From positions 28,475,564 to 28,539,563 of the forward strand of contig CM076197.1 in the NCBI GenBank assembly GCA_038277395.1: DNA of 64,000 bases, given 5' to 3'. Shown piece by piece: positions 11,561 through 21,361 of this stretch (position 1 is the first letter of the stretch; every line of letters begins with the position of its first letter). The stretch is from Dryocosmus kuriphilus (lineage: Eukaryota > Arthropoda > Insecta > Hymenoptera > Cynipidae). Below the pieces are notes generated by a model. It was not told where the DNA came from. It saw only the letters and a list, made by a program, of their open reading frames with translations, and did no database searches. The position numbers and the translations under genes were made by a program.

Positions 11561-11784
11561 CTAAATTAAGTCTTAACAAGTGGGTGTTAAGAGGTCTAAT
11601 AAGTACCCCGCTCTAGCTCTACTACGTCTATATAAAGCGGAGCGCCAGAGCGGTTCAGGCAGTTCCTTTCTGCTCTTCATGTACTACTTAATGATTACGT
11701 ATTGAAATAAAGACCCACACAAGTCAAGATTGACTTGTGCTAACAAAAAACATTATTATATCATAATATTTTTTACGCGTAACA
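11561..11784 (+). repeat. Element A 3' LTR
   Basis: Starts after a short purine run (AAGGGG) and ends TTTTTTACGCGTAACA, the same terminus that precedes the primer-binding site at 949-967. It carries a promoter-like TATATAAAG at about 11630 and AATAAA at about 11706, as expected for U3-R-U5. The start is approximate because no full 5' LTR survives for comparison. Confidence 0.65.
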
Positions 11785-12295
11785 TATCGTAGCATTTTAA
11801 ATATCTAGATGTATCAGTGTTAATATAACCATTGTTAAGAAGCTTATTAATCAACTTGTTTAATTCAGTTTGTATTTTTGAGGTTGGATCTTTATTTAGC
11901 AATTTATATGTGTTTTTATCCAGGAGAAGAGATTCACATTTTTCAGTATAATCAGTTACCTTTAAAATAACTGAAGAACTACCTTTCTCTGCTTTAGTGA
12001 CGAGAATGTCAGGGTTGTCTTTTAGAAAAGTTTTTGTTTTGCTGCCTAGAATTTCAGAATTAGATTTAAAATCATTGTTATGTTTATTATTTAAAAAATT
12101 TTTGTGAAGATATTGACAATTCAGATCTTATTTAAGTTCTTTTTTGCATAAGGTATGATATTAATTTTATCTTCAATACTTCATAATGTTTCTTCTACAG
12201 TAGTGCCTTTATTTTTTGGATTAATACAAAATTTATCTCCAAGACTCAGAAAAGAATCTAGAAGAAAAAATCCATAGAATCGACACAAAAAACTA
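11785..12295 (-). pseudogene. Penelope-like element copy 1, N-terminal part
   Basis: On the minus strand this matches the start of copy 2 (12345-12750) closely and continues into the RT now at 57-948; element A lies between. An N-terminal LSLGDKF-like motif is visible about 60-100 bases from the upstream end, a signature of PLE N-termini. Stops interrupt the frame. Confidence 0.8.
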
Positions 12296-12344
12296 CCTTG
12301 CCTCTTTTTTTAGTTGACAACATGATCTAATATCAAAATTCGAG

Positions 12345-14015
12345 AAAAATATCATGTTATCAAGTATTGAAGATAAAATTAATATAATACCTAATGAGAA
12401 AAGAGCTGAAACGAGATCTCTATTGTTAATTGGTTTACAAAAATTTTTAAATAATAAAGATAACAATAGTTTTAAATCTAATTTTGAAATTCTAGGTAGC
12501 AAAACAAACACTTTTCTAAAAGACAACCCGGCCATTTTTGTCAATAAAGCAGACAAAGGTAATTCTTCAGTTATTTTAAAAGCAACTGATTATACTGAAA
12601 AATGTGGATCTTTTCTTCTGGATAAAAACACATATAAACTACTAAATAAAGATCCAAGCACAAAAATAAAAACTGAATTAGACAAGTTGATTAGTAAACT
12701 TCTTAATAATGTTTATATTAACATTGACATATCTAGATATTTAAAATGCTACAATGGTGTTGCTTTTAGATTTTACGGCTTACCCATTACCCAAGATCCA
12801 GAAAATTTCTGTTCCTTTCAGACCGCTCATATCGTTTAATAAATTTCCAAATTATAACCTTTCTAAATTTGTAAGCAAACCTATCCAACAGATAATAGGA
12901 AAAACTAATGCATATGTAAAAAACAACTGGGATCTTATCTCTAAAATCAAAAATGTCAATATTCCAAGTGGATACAAAATAGTTTCCCTTGATGTCAAAT
13001 CCTTGTTTACGAACATTCCGAAAGACTTAGTTCTAAAGAATATAAAAATCAATTTGTATAAAATCAGAGAATTTACTAACATACCTGTTAATGAATTCCT
13101 TCAACTAGTAACCTTCTGTCTAGGAAACGCTTATTGTATTTTTCAGAAAAGATATTTTCAACAAATTTTCGGTACCCCAATGGGATCTCCCCTATCTGAT
13201 GTGTTTAGATACGTAGATGATATCCTAACTTGCGTTCCCGACGATAAAACTGACGAATTACTCATAAAGTTTAATGCTTTTCATCACAGGTAGCAATTTA
13301 CAATACAGATCAAAGATAAAAACAAAATTAATGTTCTAGATATCACACTCATTGATGAAGAAAATTCTATTATTACTAACTGGTACAGGAAAGAAACATG
13401 GTCGGGCCGATATATTAATTTTAAATCAAAAATTGATAATAAAGACAAAATTTTCGTTTTTAACGGTCTTGTTGATAGAGCAGTCACACTTTCAGACAAA
13501 AAATTTAGAGTAAAAAATCTGAAAATTGTAGAAAACACACTTGTACAAAATGACTATCCGCTGACCTTCGTTAAAAAATACATAAAGAATAGACTAAACG
13601 TTATAAATAGGAACAATTTTAATACTATTATGTCCCAGGAAAGTAAACCTAATGTCTACCTTAAAAAACTAATAGTTTTCTAATAGCTTTTAAATACGAA
13701 AAATATCCAATCAGTTGCTCTCTTAGAAAAATAAAGGCATAATACAATTCGAACCTTAAACACACATTATTTATCTTATTCCATGCGAGTGCGGTCTTGT
13801 TTATATCGGCCAGACTGGACGCTATTTTAAAGGCAGACTTAGAGAACATTCTAACGATTTTCTAAGGCTAAGATCCTAGGAACAGAGAATAATTATAAGA
13901 AACGTACATTTAAAGAAATGATTCAAATAGTTAACAATAATAATTCAGTTAATAAATGTTCCGACATTGAATTTCTTAGCGAAATTTATAGAAGTCTCAT
14001 TGCACTGGCTAAATA
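12345..14015 (+). pseudogene. Penelope-like element copy 2, RT plus GIY-YIG endonuclease remnant
   Basis: Segments: N-terminal domain 12354-12775; FRFYGLPITQDPEN, where the frame changes; RT core 12754-13293 with KIVSLDVKSLFTNIP, FGTPMGSPLSDV and FRYVDDILTC; then connection sequence with KINVLDITLIDEENS to about 13670; and a GIY-YIG endonuclease motif CGLVYIGQTGRYFKGRLREH at 13790-13850. The endonuclease would nick the target for priming. Compared with copy 1, 24 codons between MGSPLS and YVDD are missing in frame. Stops or shifts occur near 12790, 13290 and 13680-13780. The end is placed at the last stop, near 14015. Confidence 0.9.
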
Positions 14016-15640
14016 AAACGTTGTATCTTTAGCACTAGTCAAATATCTACCGTCACTCTGTGTATATACAATCGACAACAACATGGTGTCGTCCCATCAA
14101 AAGTTATGCGCACTCACCACTTCGAATTTAACCTCACTCCTGGACATGTGGTTCGTGCTAATGAAGCGTCTGCTATGTAAAATAAAATATATTAATACTA
14201 GCATTGCTACTGCATGTCCACGAGTGAAGTTGATCAGCAATTTACATTATTTTTAATAAATTTGTACAACAAAAATAATTCCTTCAACTTTATAGGAAAT
14301 TTTTGGAACACGTTTAAAAAACATGTAAGTATTTTTAGGTTAAAGCAGTAAATTATAATAAAGATCTTTTATAAACGTAAAACATACATGTGTCATCACT
14401 TGATTATAGGGTCTAATACTCTTCGCTAATAAATCCATTTATTATATCGTCTGATGCGGCCTAACGTCGATAGACGAAAGCTAACGATATATACGTTTTC
14501 AAGATTTAAACTACTAGCAGATCATTAACCCATTACAAAATCAAAAAATAAATTTAATTTGGAATCTTTTTAAATTTTCTACTTTGCGGAAAAATATTTT
14601 AAGCTTAAATTTTAGTAGAATAGCCAGACTGGTTCAGTGACACTGGTTTCACCATTGCCGGATAAGGGTTTGATGCGCACAAGTTATGGAAACTCTTTAT
14701 TTTGTTATAATCAGTCGATAATAGATGATTTCAATGTCGGCTCAGTCAGTACTGTTATCCCAATTGAAACGCAGCCAGTCGCAGTTGCCGTAAAGGCACT
14801 TTCTTATTAGCTGCTAACGCAAATTTCTTCCCTTTCTCTACAGTCTCGTAAATGGCGCACACGAATAACGGCCTGCAGAATATAGAAAAAAAATGCAAAG
14901 GGGTGTAAAAAATATTTTTGACCTTGAACATCTAAGCTAAACTTGACATTTAAAAAGAAAAATATCAGATTATCGATCACTACGAACGTTAAGGTGTCAC
15001 AATTTATATGCTACATATTTTTTAAACACATTTTTTCATGTCGATAATAATCGGGCCTGTAATTTAATCTGAGAAAAACGAAACTGAATGTCCTACTCGA
15101 TTCCTTTGAGGCCTGAAATATTTTCACCTATTGAAATTTCACCATTCGTGGTATTTAAAGGTTCTTGGGGTCCCTGATTTCAAATCTGAGGATAAACTTA
15201 AAAATTAAAATTATCCGATCCAATATAGCAGATAAAAAAAATAAAAACAACACCGATGTAGGTAAGAATTGCTTTCGGATCACTGATTTCGATTTTTGTG
15301 TCCAAATTTCAAAATTCAAAATGGCAGGTTCAGTATGACGGATAATAGATCTGAAAGCAAAACCGATGTGGCTAAACATTTTTATTCTGAGATTTCCTGA
15401 TCGCTACGTTTCAGTCCGCTATATTGAATATGACATTTTGAGTTTTGAAGTTTTTACTTCGGATTAACTTAATCTACGTTTTTAAGGTCAAAGATATTTT
15501 TTTACATCATCTCTGCATTTTTTCTATATTCTCTAGGTATCCATCTATAATTATAAAAAAAAGAATCCCTTTAGGGGATCCCTATGAAAAATTCTACAAT
15601 TTTGACCAAAAAAATCATGGTTTAGCCCACTCTGTGGCAT
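14016..15640. other. Non-coding AT-rich stretch
   Basis: No supported gene. The first 200 bases may be PLE 3' non-coding sequence. At about 15150-15420 there are imperfect internal repeats (phrases such as AAAACCGATGTGGCTAA and AACACCGATGTAGGTAA). A tRNA-like hint at 14630-14700 is too weak to call. Confidence 0.5.
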
Positions 15641-17520
15641 ACTAGCCGGAAACTAAAAAAATTTAGCAAGGACCACCGCAGCTGTCTGCGGAGGAGGGGA
15701 GATGTTACCCCTACTTCGCGCATCCCCAGGTGACGGATAGGGGAATGCTCGCTGGAAGCAGAGTATAGGGCTGAAATAAAATAGGCCTCACGGACCAAAC
15801 ACACGATTGGTGACGGTCGCAGCCCACTGGAGGTGCTCCGAAACATGTCCGAACTTTCCGCCGGTATGGTATAGGGGCTGCTGTGAGCTTACTCTGCCGA
15901 GGTGTAAGCTGCAAAACCGGGCATCTGGAGCCAGCCCCTTCGGGCCTTGATCGGGGAGTGCGTGGTGGCTGCAGGGATCGGAACCTGTAGTGCTCCGGGC
16001 GAGTCCGGTCCGTCCGTGTATTCCGGGACCGGTTAAACGAAGGTTGGGCTCCAGAGTACTGGGGTAGGACTTCAATCCGAGGGTATACCCGTTCCCAAAT
16101 ATTTCGTCCACGCACGATGCGCTGGTGAACCTTTTTATCATGGCTTATAAGAATGGAAAACGGAGATGAAGCAAGGAAGCTCACATCGAAGAGGAGCTGG
16201 ATTTCAGCAAGAGCTTCGGCGTGGTATAAGAAGAATAGAAGATCTACACGACGCAGGTCGCGGCGACGATGAGAAATGACGTCGCCAATTCACAGGCGGA
16301 ACTAAAAGAACACCACAAAAGGGCACGTGAGCTGCTGAAGAAGGTGCTAAAACTCTGTATGACAGAGCAGCAGAAGGCAGTAATGGAGCAAACGCAAGGG
16401 GAAATGCGCATGACGGAGTACGCACATAGAGCAATAAATAATCTGATAAAGCAGAAGATAGGTAAAGAGCGCAGAGAGAAGTCTCTCCTGAGCTCCACCT
16501 TGAAGGAGAAGACGACGGCTTTCGCATCTACACAAACGTAGTCGCAGACGACGTCGAAGAAAGCGACGGAGATGCGCAAGCGGGAGAGGGAAGCGACCCC
16601 CAGCCGGCTTAGTGGATCCGGAGATGAGAAGCCGGCTCAAAAAAAGACCAGAATCCAGAAAGTGGTCACCTGGTCAAAGGTAGTGAGGAGGAGCAAGAAA
16701 GAGAGGACGGAGGAGGAGAAGAAGCCTGTCCAGGAGGTTGTGCCGCACAGGGACAAAGCGCTCAATAAGGAACAAGAAGCCTCGAAGAGAAAGAAGAGGA
16801 GGACCCCCGGGGAGGCCGTTTCCATCCGACCAGCCCCGGAGATGAAGTACGCGGATGTCCTGAAGGACGTCCAAAGAAAAGTTAAGCCTGAGGACTATGG
16901 CGTGATAGTCAAGGCGATCAGGAAGACTAGAACGGGGGATGTCCTCATCGAGATAGGGACCAAGGCGGAGGAGAGGCAGCGCTTCGGCGAGGCCATCTCG
17001 AAGGCCCTTGGACAAGGTGGGAGTGATCGTCACCTCGTCCCAAAGGCTCAGGTCGTAGTCTATGACCTTGGTGAAAGCAGTGAAGGTGGCCCTGGGAGAC
17101 CAGCTTGGGTCTTCACCACAGGTGAACCTCACCAAGAGAAGCAGGTGAAGTTGGAGAAGGTGGCCCGACTGAAGGACGGGTGGGTGGACTTCCGGGTGAA
17201 GCCGCACAGTGCCGAAACCCGGTGCTACAGGTGCCACACTCTCGGGCACGTCACCCACGAGTGTTCAGCGGAAGACCGCAGCAAATGCTGCAGAAGATGC
17301 TTGCAGAAGGGGCACAAGGCGGCGGAATGCCAAAATCTGGCGACTCCGCGCCCACCGACAACAGCCCTAGAACGAGAAAAGGCGACATTCTACTGAGGGT
17401 GACGCTAAAGATTATCTACGCGAGTGAGGCGAGAAAGAGAGCCGAGCAGGCAAGTGGTGGGGAATCCGAAGCACGGCACATTGGAGCCTAAAGACAGCGG
17501 CCCTGAAGTAATGCTAACGC
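15641..17520 (+). mobile_element. R1-like LINE derivative with ORF1 but no ORF2
   Basis: The 5' region (about 15700-15760) shares the phrase CCCCAGGTG.CGGATAGGGGAA with the 5' end of the full LINE at 19903. ORF1 (16269-17396) is followed after about 90 bases by CCTGAAGTAATGC.AA.GCGG, the same phrase found in the 3' UTR of the full LINE at 24673. So ORF1 runs straight into 3' UTR-type sequence and ORF2 is absent. No poly(A) or target duplication is evident; the ends are approximate. Confidence 0.7.
16269..17396 (+). pseudogene. LINE ORF1 (gag-like, two CCHC zinc knuckles)
   Basis: ORF1 proteins of R1-clade LINEs bind the element RNA. One frame runs from 16269 to 17396 with a single in-frame TAG at 16539. 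Residues 1-90 are rich in Lys/Glu/Arg and probably helical; a basic linker follows (KKTRIQKV, KKERTEEEKK). A conserved central domain (EMKYADVLKDVQRKVKPEDY) leads to two knuckles, CYRCHTLGHVTHEC and CCRRCLQKGHKAAEC, near 17223-17330. It is more GC-rich than its surroundings. An upstream ATG at about 16153 may be the real start region, but I cannot prove it. Confidence 0.8.
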
Positions 17521-17902
17521 GGGGTGAAATCCTTCAAATTCTTTTCTGTTCTAAAACTTCCTTCCATTTAAACTTTTGTCATGAGTGAAACCTTTAAACC
17601 CAAAGAGAAATGTTTAATTAAATCCATAGGCATGAGCTTTGTATATTTACCCGACAATTACAAAATTCCAAAAATATAGAAATTGTAACCCGCTTTGTCG
17701 GAATACGATAAGTAAAAATTTTACTTGATCTGATCTGGTCAATCGATGTTCGTCGTACTTGACTTGTGCGTGTGAGTGAGTGAGGTAGTACTTAATTGTC
17801 GGGAGGGGGTGATAGATAGATAAGAGCAAAAAATTAATTAATTTAGGTTTATATTACTTCACCAAACATATTATATTCAATATAATCATAAAAAGTCCTT
17901 CC
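17521..17902. other. Non-coding spacer
   Basis: AT-rich, no open frame of note. It separates the LINE derivative from the hAT-like pseudogene. Confidence 0.5.
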
Positions 17903-19030
17903 TTAAAACAGCTGAATTCTTTGATTCGCCATATTATTAAAAATGCGAAGGACTTCATTCAGATCAACAGACTTCGTTCTTTTCTTTTCAAATGCCAGAA
18001 ATATCATGCCTGCAAATTTTTCGTGACTCATTGGCAGCCTCTAAAGCCTATTGATTGCAATAAAAGTTGAAAACGTACATTCGTACACATCAGTCCTACA
18101 TCCTATGGTCGTCACAGATGCAAAAAGTTCATATGTATCTTTGAACGCCTCTCGCTGCCTGCACAAAACTTGCATTGTGTTTTCCATTTTATCCTCGCGG
18201 AGACTCAAATAAGTTTCGATCACGGTAGCCTCTTCCCTTGATGGAATTGTTAGACCTGAAAAATCAGTTGAAGTTGTGAATTGGACATAAATAAATAACA
18301 TTAATATTTTACAAGCAGCAACATAATTTTGTTTAATTTTCTCACACTTACCTAAATTTTTCAACGGTACCAGTTTGTCTACATCCAACTCATCGAGACT
18401 CGCTAATGGATTTGGTAGATCGTCTTTGTCCGAAAATATTCTTTTTAATTCAGCAATTAGTATGTCCACCCTTTCGAAACACTCAAATTTAAGTGGCTGA
18501 GCATCCTGATCTTCTATATTTTGTCTCGCGGAGGAACAGGAAGGGCCATACGTCAAGTAGTCATCCATCCAAATTGACATTTTGTCTTGCCTCTTCTGGG
18601 TCTGGGTCCTATTTTCGGAATTGCCGCTTGTCATAGACTTAGCTTCTTCCAAAATTTGATGATGCATTTCATTTGATCTCAGTTTCGTCATTTTATTTTG
18701 GACACACTCTATGATTTTTATGGCGTCTTTCAATCCTGCGCTTCAGGCTTGTAAAGCTGCGTCTGCAGACTGAAGCATTGATAAGATTTTTTTGGTCACA
18801 ACCATAGCCACTTGGAATTCCAAATTGAGTATGATTTTTTTAATGTCGACACTCTTGACGACGCCATCAACGTTAAATCTGTCATGTTTAATTTCACCTA
18901 AGGTCTTCAAAATCGATTAATAATTATCGTTTACAGCTTTTGTAACCGCCAAGTGTCCTCACCATCGCTGTTCTAGGAGCCGGCCAATCCTTTTTCCACC
19001 ATACAAGGCAGCTATTTTGCCATGGTGAAA
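17903..19030 (-). pseudogene. hAT/ZMYM1-like transposase, C-terminal half
   Basis: Read on the minus strand. Upstream part 18734-19030 has a GGKRIGRLLEQRW-like stretch with stops; the main open frame is 18041-18733. The C-terminus continues in the same frame past a TAG at 18041-18043 to a stop at 17903 (RLPMSHEKFAGMIFLAFEKK). Hallmarks: FECFERVDILIAEL and the dimerisation-region motif CRTDVYECTFSTF, typical of hAT/ZMYM1-like proteins. A 96-base stretch, 18256-18351, has a GTAAGT donor and TTTTTCAG acceptor and reads open in frame; it may be an intron, since the amino acids it encodes (KCEKIKQNYVAACK) look unlike the family. The DDE core and BED/TTF finger are absent. Confidence 0.72.
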
Positions 19031-19039
19031 TAATTTATG

Positions 19040-19255
19040 TAACATGATGCATTGATGAAAAAATAAACGCAATCCGATTAGTTCTTCGAAAGTTATAGTG
19101 TTCACAGGCTACGACGACGACAACGACAACAACGCCAGACACTAGCGTAAAAGATGTTTTTTTGGATTCAGGGGGTTACAAAACGTCGAGATTTCATGAC
19201 AAACGCGAAAGTCAGTGTTCACATAAAACTAATACCTCCTCATTGAGATGAGAAT
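19040..19255 (+). repeat. Dispersed repeat with GAC-type microsatellite, copy 1
   Basis: Shares CGCAATCC.ATTAGT, then a GACGACGAC run, TTTTTTTTGGATTCAGG, GAGATTTCATG and AATACCT...GATGAGAATGTAA with 36490-36730. The two copies are 17 kb apart in the same orientation. Confidence 0.75.
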
Positions 19256-19885
19256 GTAACAACATTCCAAAAATAATTGTCAGTGTAATATTCTTTGTTA
19301 ATAGTCTGCAATTATAATACATACAAATAATATAAAAATATTTATAAGTGTGAAATTATAATAACTTTTAGTTTTATATATATATATTGAAAGTTTTTCT
19401 ATTTATTATATTCTATAATTTGGGATTCTCGGGAGGAGAAATGAAGAATTCCTTATTTTTCAGGAAGCTAACAAATTTATTGCTTAATTATTAAAAATAT
19501 TGTTTAGGTTCTTATCTTTTAGAGTTTGTTTTAACATATAAATTCTTACTTGCTAGTTTCTTACTCTTATTGAAAAGGGATCTACCCAACTAGATATATA
19601 TATTCTTGTCTAGTTTATTTGTTTTTATGTGAATGCGTAGGAAAGGACTTTCTTAGCCTATCTCTTTAATTTTAAGGTTCTTGAGCTTTATTCTTAAAAT
19701 CTAAATTTATTTTTGTGTCTTTTTATAATTTCGCTGCTTTTTAAAATTAAGTTCGACGTACAAAATTCTCTATTCTTTATAATTCTACCAGCCATATGAA
19801 TTTCTTTTTTAAATTTTCTGTCTTTTCGCTCGCGAGAGTTTTCGATGCCACTAGGACCTGTCACCCTGAGTTCTCTAGAGTATCT
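19256..19885. other. AT-rich non-coding flank
   Basis: No gene recognised. It contains long T/A runs; the last 20 bases hold TTCTCTAGAGTATCTA, one arm of a palindrome at the LINE target site. Confidence 0.5.
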
Positions 19886-20175
19886 AACTCGGGTGGGAGA
19901 GTCCCGTGTGGGGTTTGCTGGTCCCCCATCGGGCGCCTCCCCAGGTGGCGGATAGGGGAACGCTTTCCAGATATGGATGGTACCGGGGAAATAAAATACC
20001 CGGGGTGGACCAAAACCAGCTAGGGGAGGACACCCCGAATATAAATCAAAGATGGATAGTGTGCTTCAAAACAAACTAACCCAGGGGAGTTGCAATCTCC
20101 CCGCCGATTCCGATCGGGTTCAAGCCCCGGTGGTCGGCGCTGGTTTCACGGATTCTGGGGGGAACCAAACACACG

Positions 20176-21361
20176 TTGAGGGTGAGACAAGTTGCTACGA
20201 TAGAGCAGAGCAAATGGGAGGCACTCAAGATGGCGATCAAATCAGCCAATCAGGCAATGAAAAAGGTCCCTAACCCAGCGAAGGATATTAAAGATCATTT
20301 GACAAGGGCTGCGAGTATCCTAGATTATTTGGAAACCATTGACAGTGCTTCCAAAACTTGGAGAACTGGTACTCAGAAAGCAAGCATGCCAAATATAGTG
20401 CAGACCCCGAGAAACGGGGAAAAAAGGAAACGGTTGGAAGGAACTCCTAGCCCAACTGAGGGTAATCCTATACAACCCAGGAAGAAAACACAGGCGCAAC
20501 ACACCGATCAGTGGATCGAAGTAAAACGGCGGGCCCACAAAGAGAAAAATTTTCCAGGTACAGGGGCAAAAAAAAACCTCTGGCAACCAATCAAAACAGC
20601 TGGAAACCAGGAAAAAGGCAGCCAACACACGAAGACGCCACCGCCCTGATGCAATTCTAATCAACCTCACAGAAGGTAGAAAGTATGCGGAGGTATTGAA
20701 GGTCATCAAGGCCAAAGTGAAGCCCGAAGAAAGTGCAGTAAAAGTCTCCTCGATCAGGGAGACTAGAGATGGTGGTATCCTGTTGGAACTCGGAGCAGAC
20801 TCCGAGAACAGGACAAAGTTCAGCGAAACACTCCAAGCAGCGGTGGAAGACATGGGAGCCGTACGCGTTATGGTGCCGAAGGCGCAAATCGATATCCGAG
20901 ACATAGACGCCACACCTGAAAAGGAAGAAGTCAAAGAAGCACTAGCTAACTTCTTTGGAGCAGAGAGTTTGGTGGGCCCAAATATTGACTTAACTCGTGC
21001 TAATCGATGGGGAAACGTCATGGCCTTCGTTGAGATGGACGAAACCATGGCAAACAAGCTCGTAAAGGCAGGACACATCAAAATTGGATGGGTGAACTGT
21101 CGAATACGGAGGAGGGAGGCTATCCTACGCTGCTTTCGTTGCCATGGCTATGGCCATCAGGCAAATAAATGCACGGCTACAGACAGAAGCAAAATGTGCT
21201 GGCGATGTGGAGTGGGCCAACATAGAGCAACTGAATGCACAAGTGAGCCCAAATGCTATCTCTGCGCTGAAAGCAAGGAGAATGGTGATGTGAACCACGT
21301 ACATGGTACAAACCAGAGCAGGGTTTTCAGAGAGGTTTCCCGGCGGAAAAGGAATCCATGA
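20176..21361 (+). pseudogene. LINE ORF1 (gag-like) with one frame break
   Basis: The first part, 20176-20649, is basic and Gln/Lys-rich. The second part, up to 21361, has the conserved domain (RKYAEVLKVIKAKVKPEE) and three Cys/His modules: CFRCHGYGHQANKC, CWRCGVGQHRATEC and the start of a CYLC module. The two parts are in different frames; reading back from the second shows an open frame as far as the run of nine A at about 20566-20574, so a single-base change in this homopolymer is the likely cause. The stop TGA overlaps the ATG of ORF2 (ATGA, 21358-21361), suggesting coupled termination and reinitiation. It could equally be a sequencing or assembly error in the A run. Confidence 0.85.

Larger units (their letters stand above)
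949..11784 (+). mobile_element. Element A: decayed errantivirus-like (Gypsy-class) LTR retrotransposon with env remnant
   Basis: Order seen: a scrap of 5' LTR end (949-967), primer-binding site (971), leader, gag with a damaged zinc knuckle, protease-like region, RT, RNase H, integrase, env-like frames and a 3' LTR ending at 11784. The gag-pol-env order with an F-protein-like env is that of insect errantiviruses. The flanks match the two halves of one Penelope copy, showing insertion into it. DNA transposon B (about 1420-5013) later interrupted the leader/gag. Nearly every gene has stops and frameshifts, and the 5' LTR is lost apart from about 19 bases, so it is dead. I see no clean target duplication; a GTAGCAT motif occurs on both sides but also repeats on the left. 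Confidence 0.85.

Noticed and set aside
14630..14700. Possible tRNA-like sequence (TAGCCAGACTGG, GGGTTTGATGC)
   Set aside because: Box A and box B matches are both poor and no cloverleaf could be drawn.
15711..16184. 157-codon minus-strand open frame
   Set aside because: It overlaps the GC-rich LINE 5' UTR and has no recognisable motif; a GC-driven shadow.
16674..17258. 194-codon minus-strand open frame
   Set aside because: Antisense to LINE ORF1 with its two zinc knuckles.
20320..21081. 253-codon minus-strand open frame
   Set aside because: Antisense to LINE ORF1; serine/leucine-rich as expected of a shadow frame.
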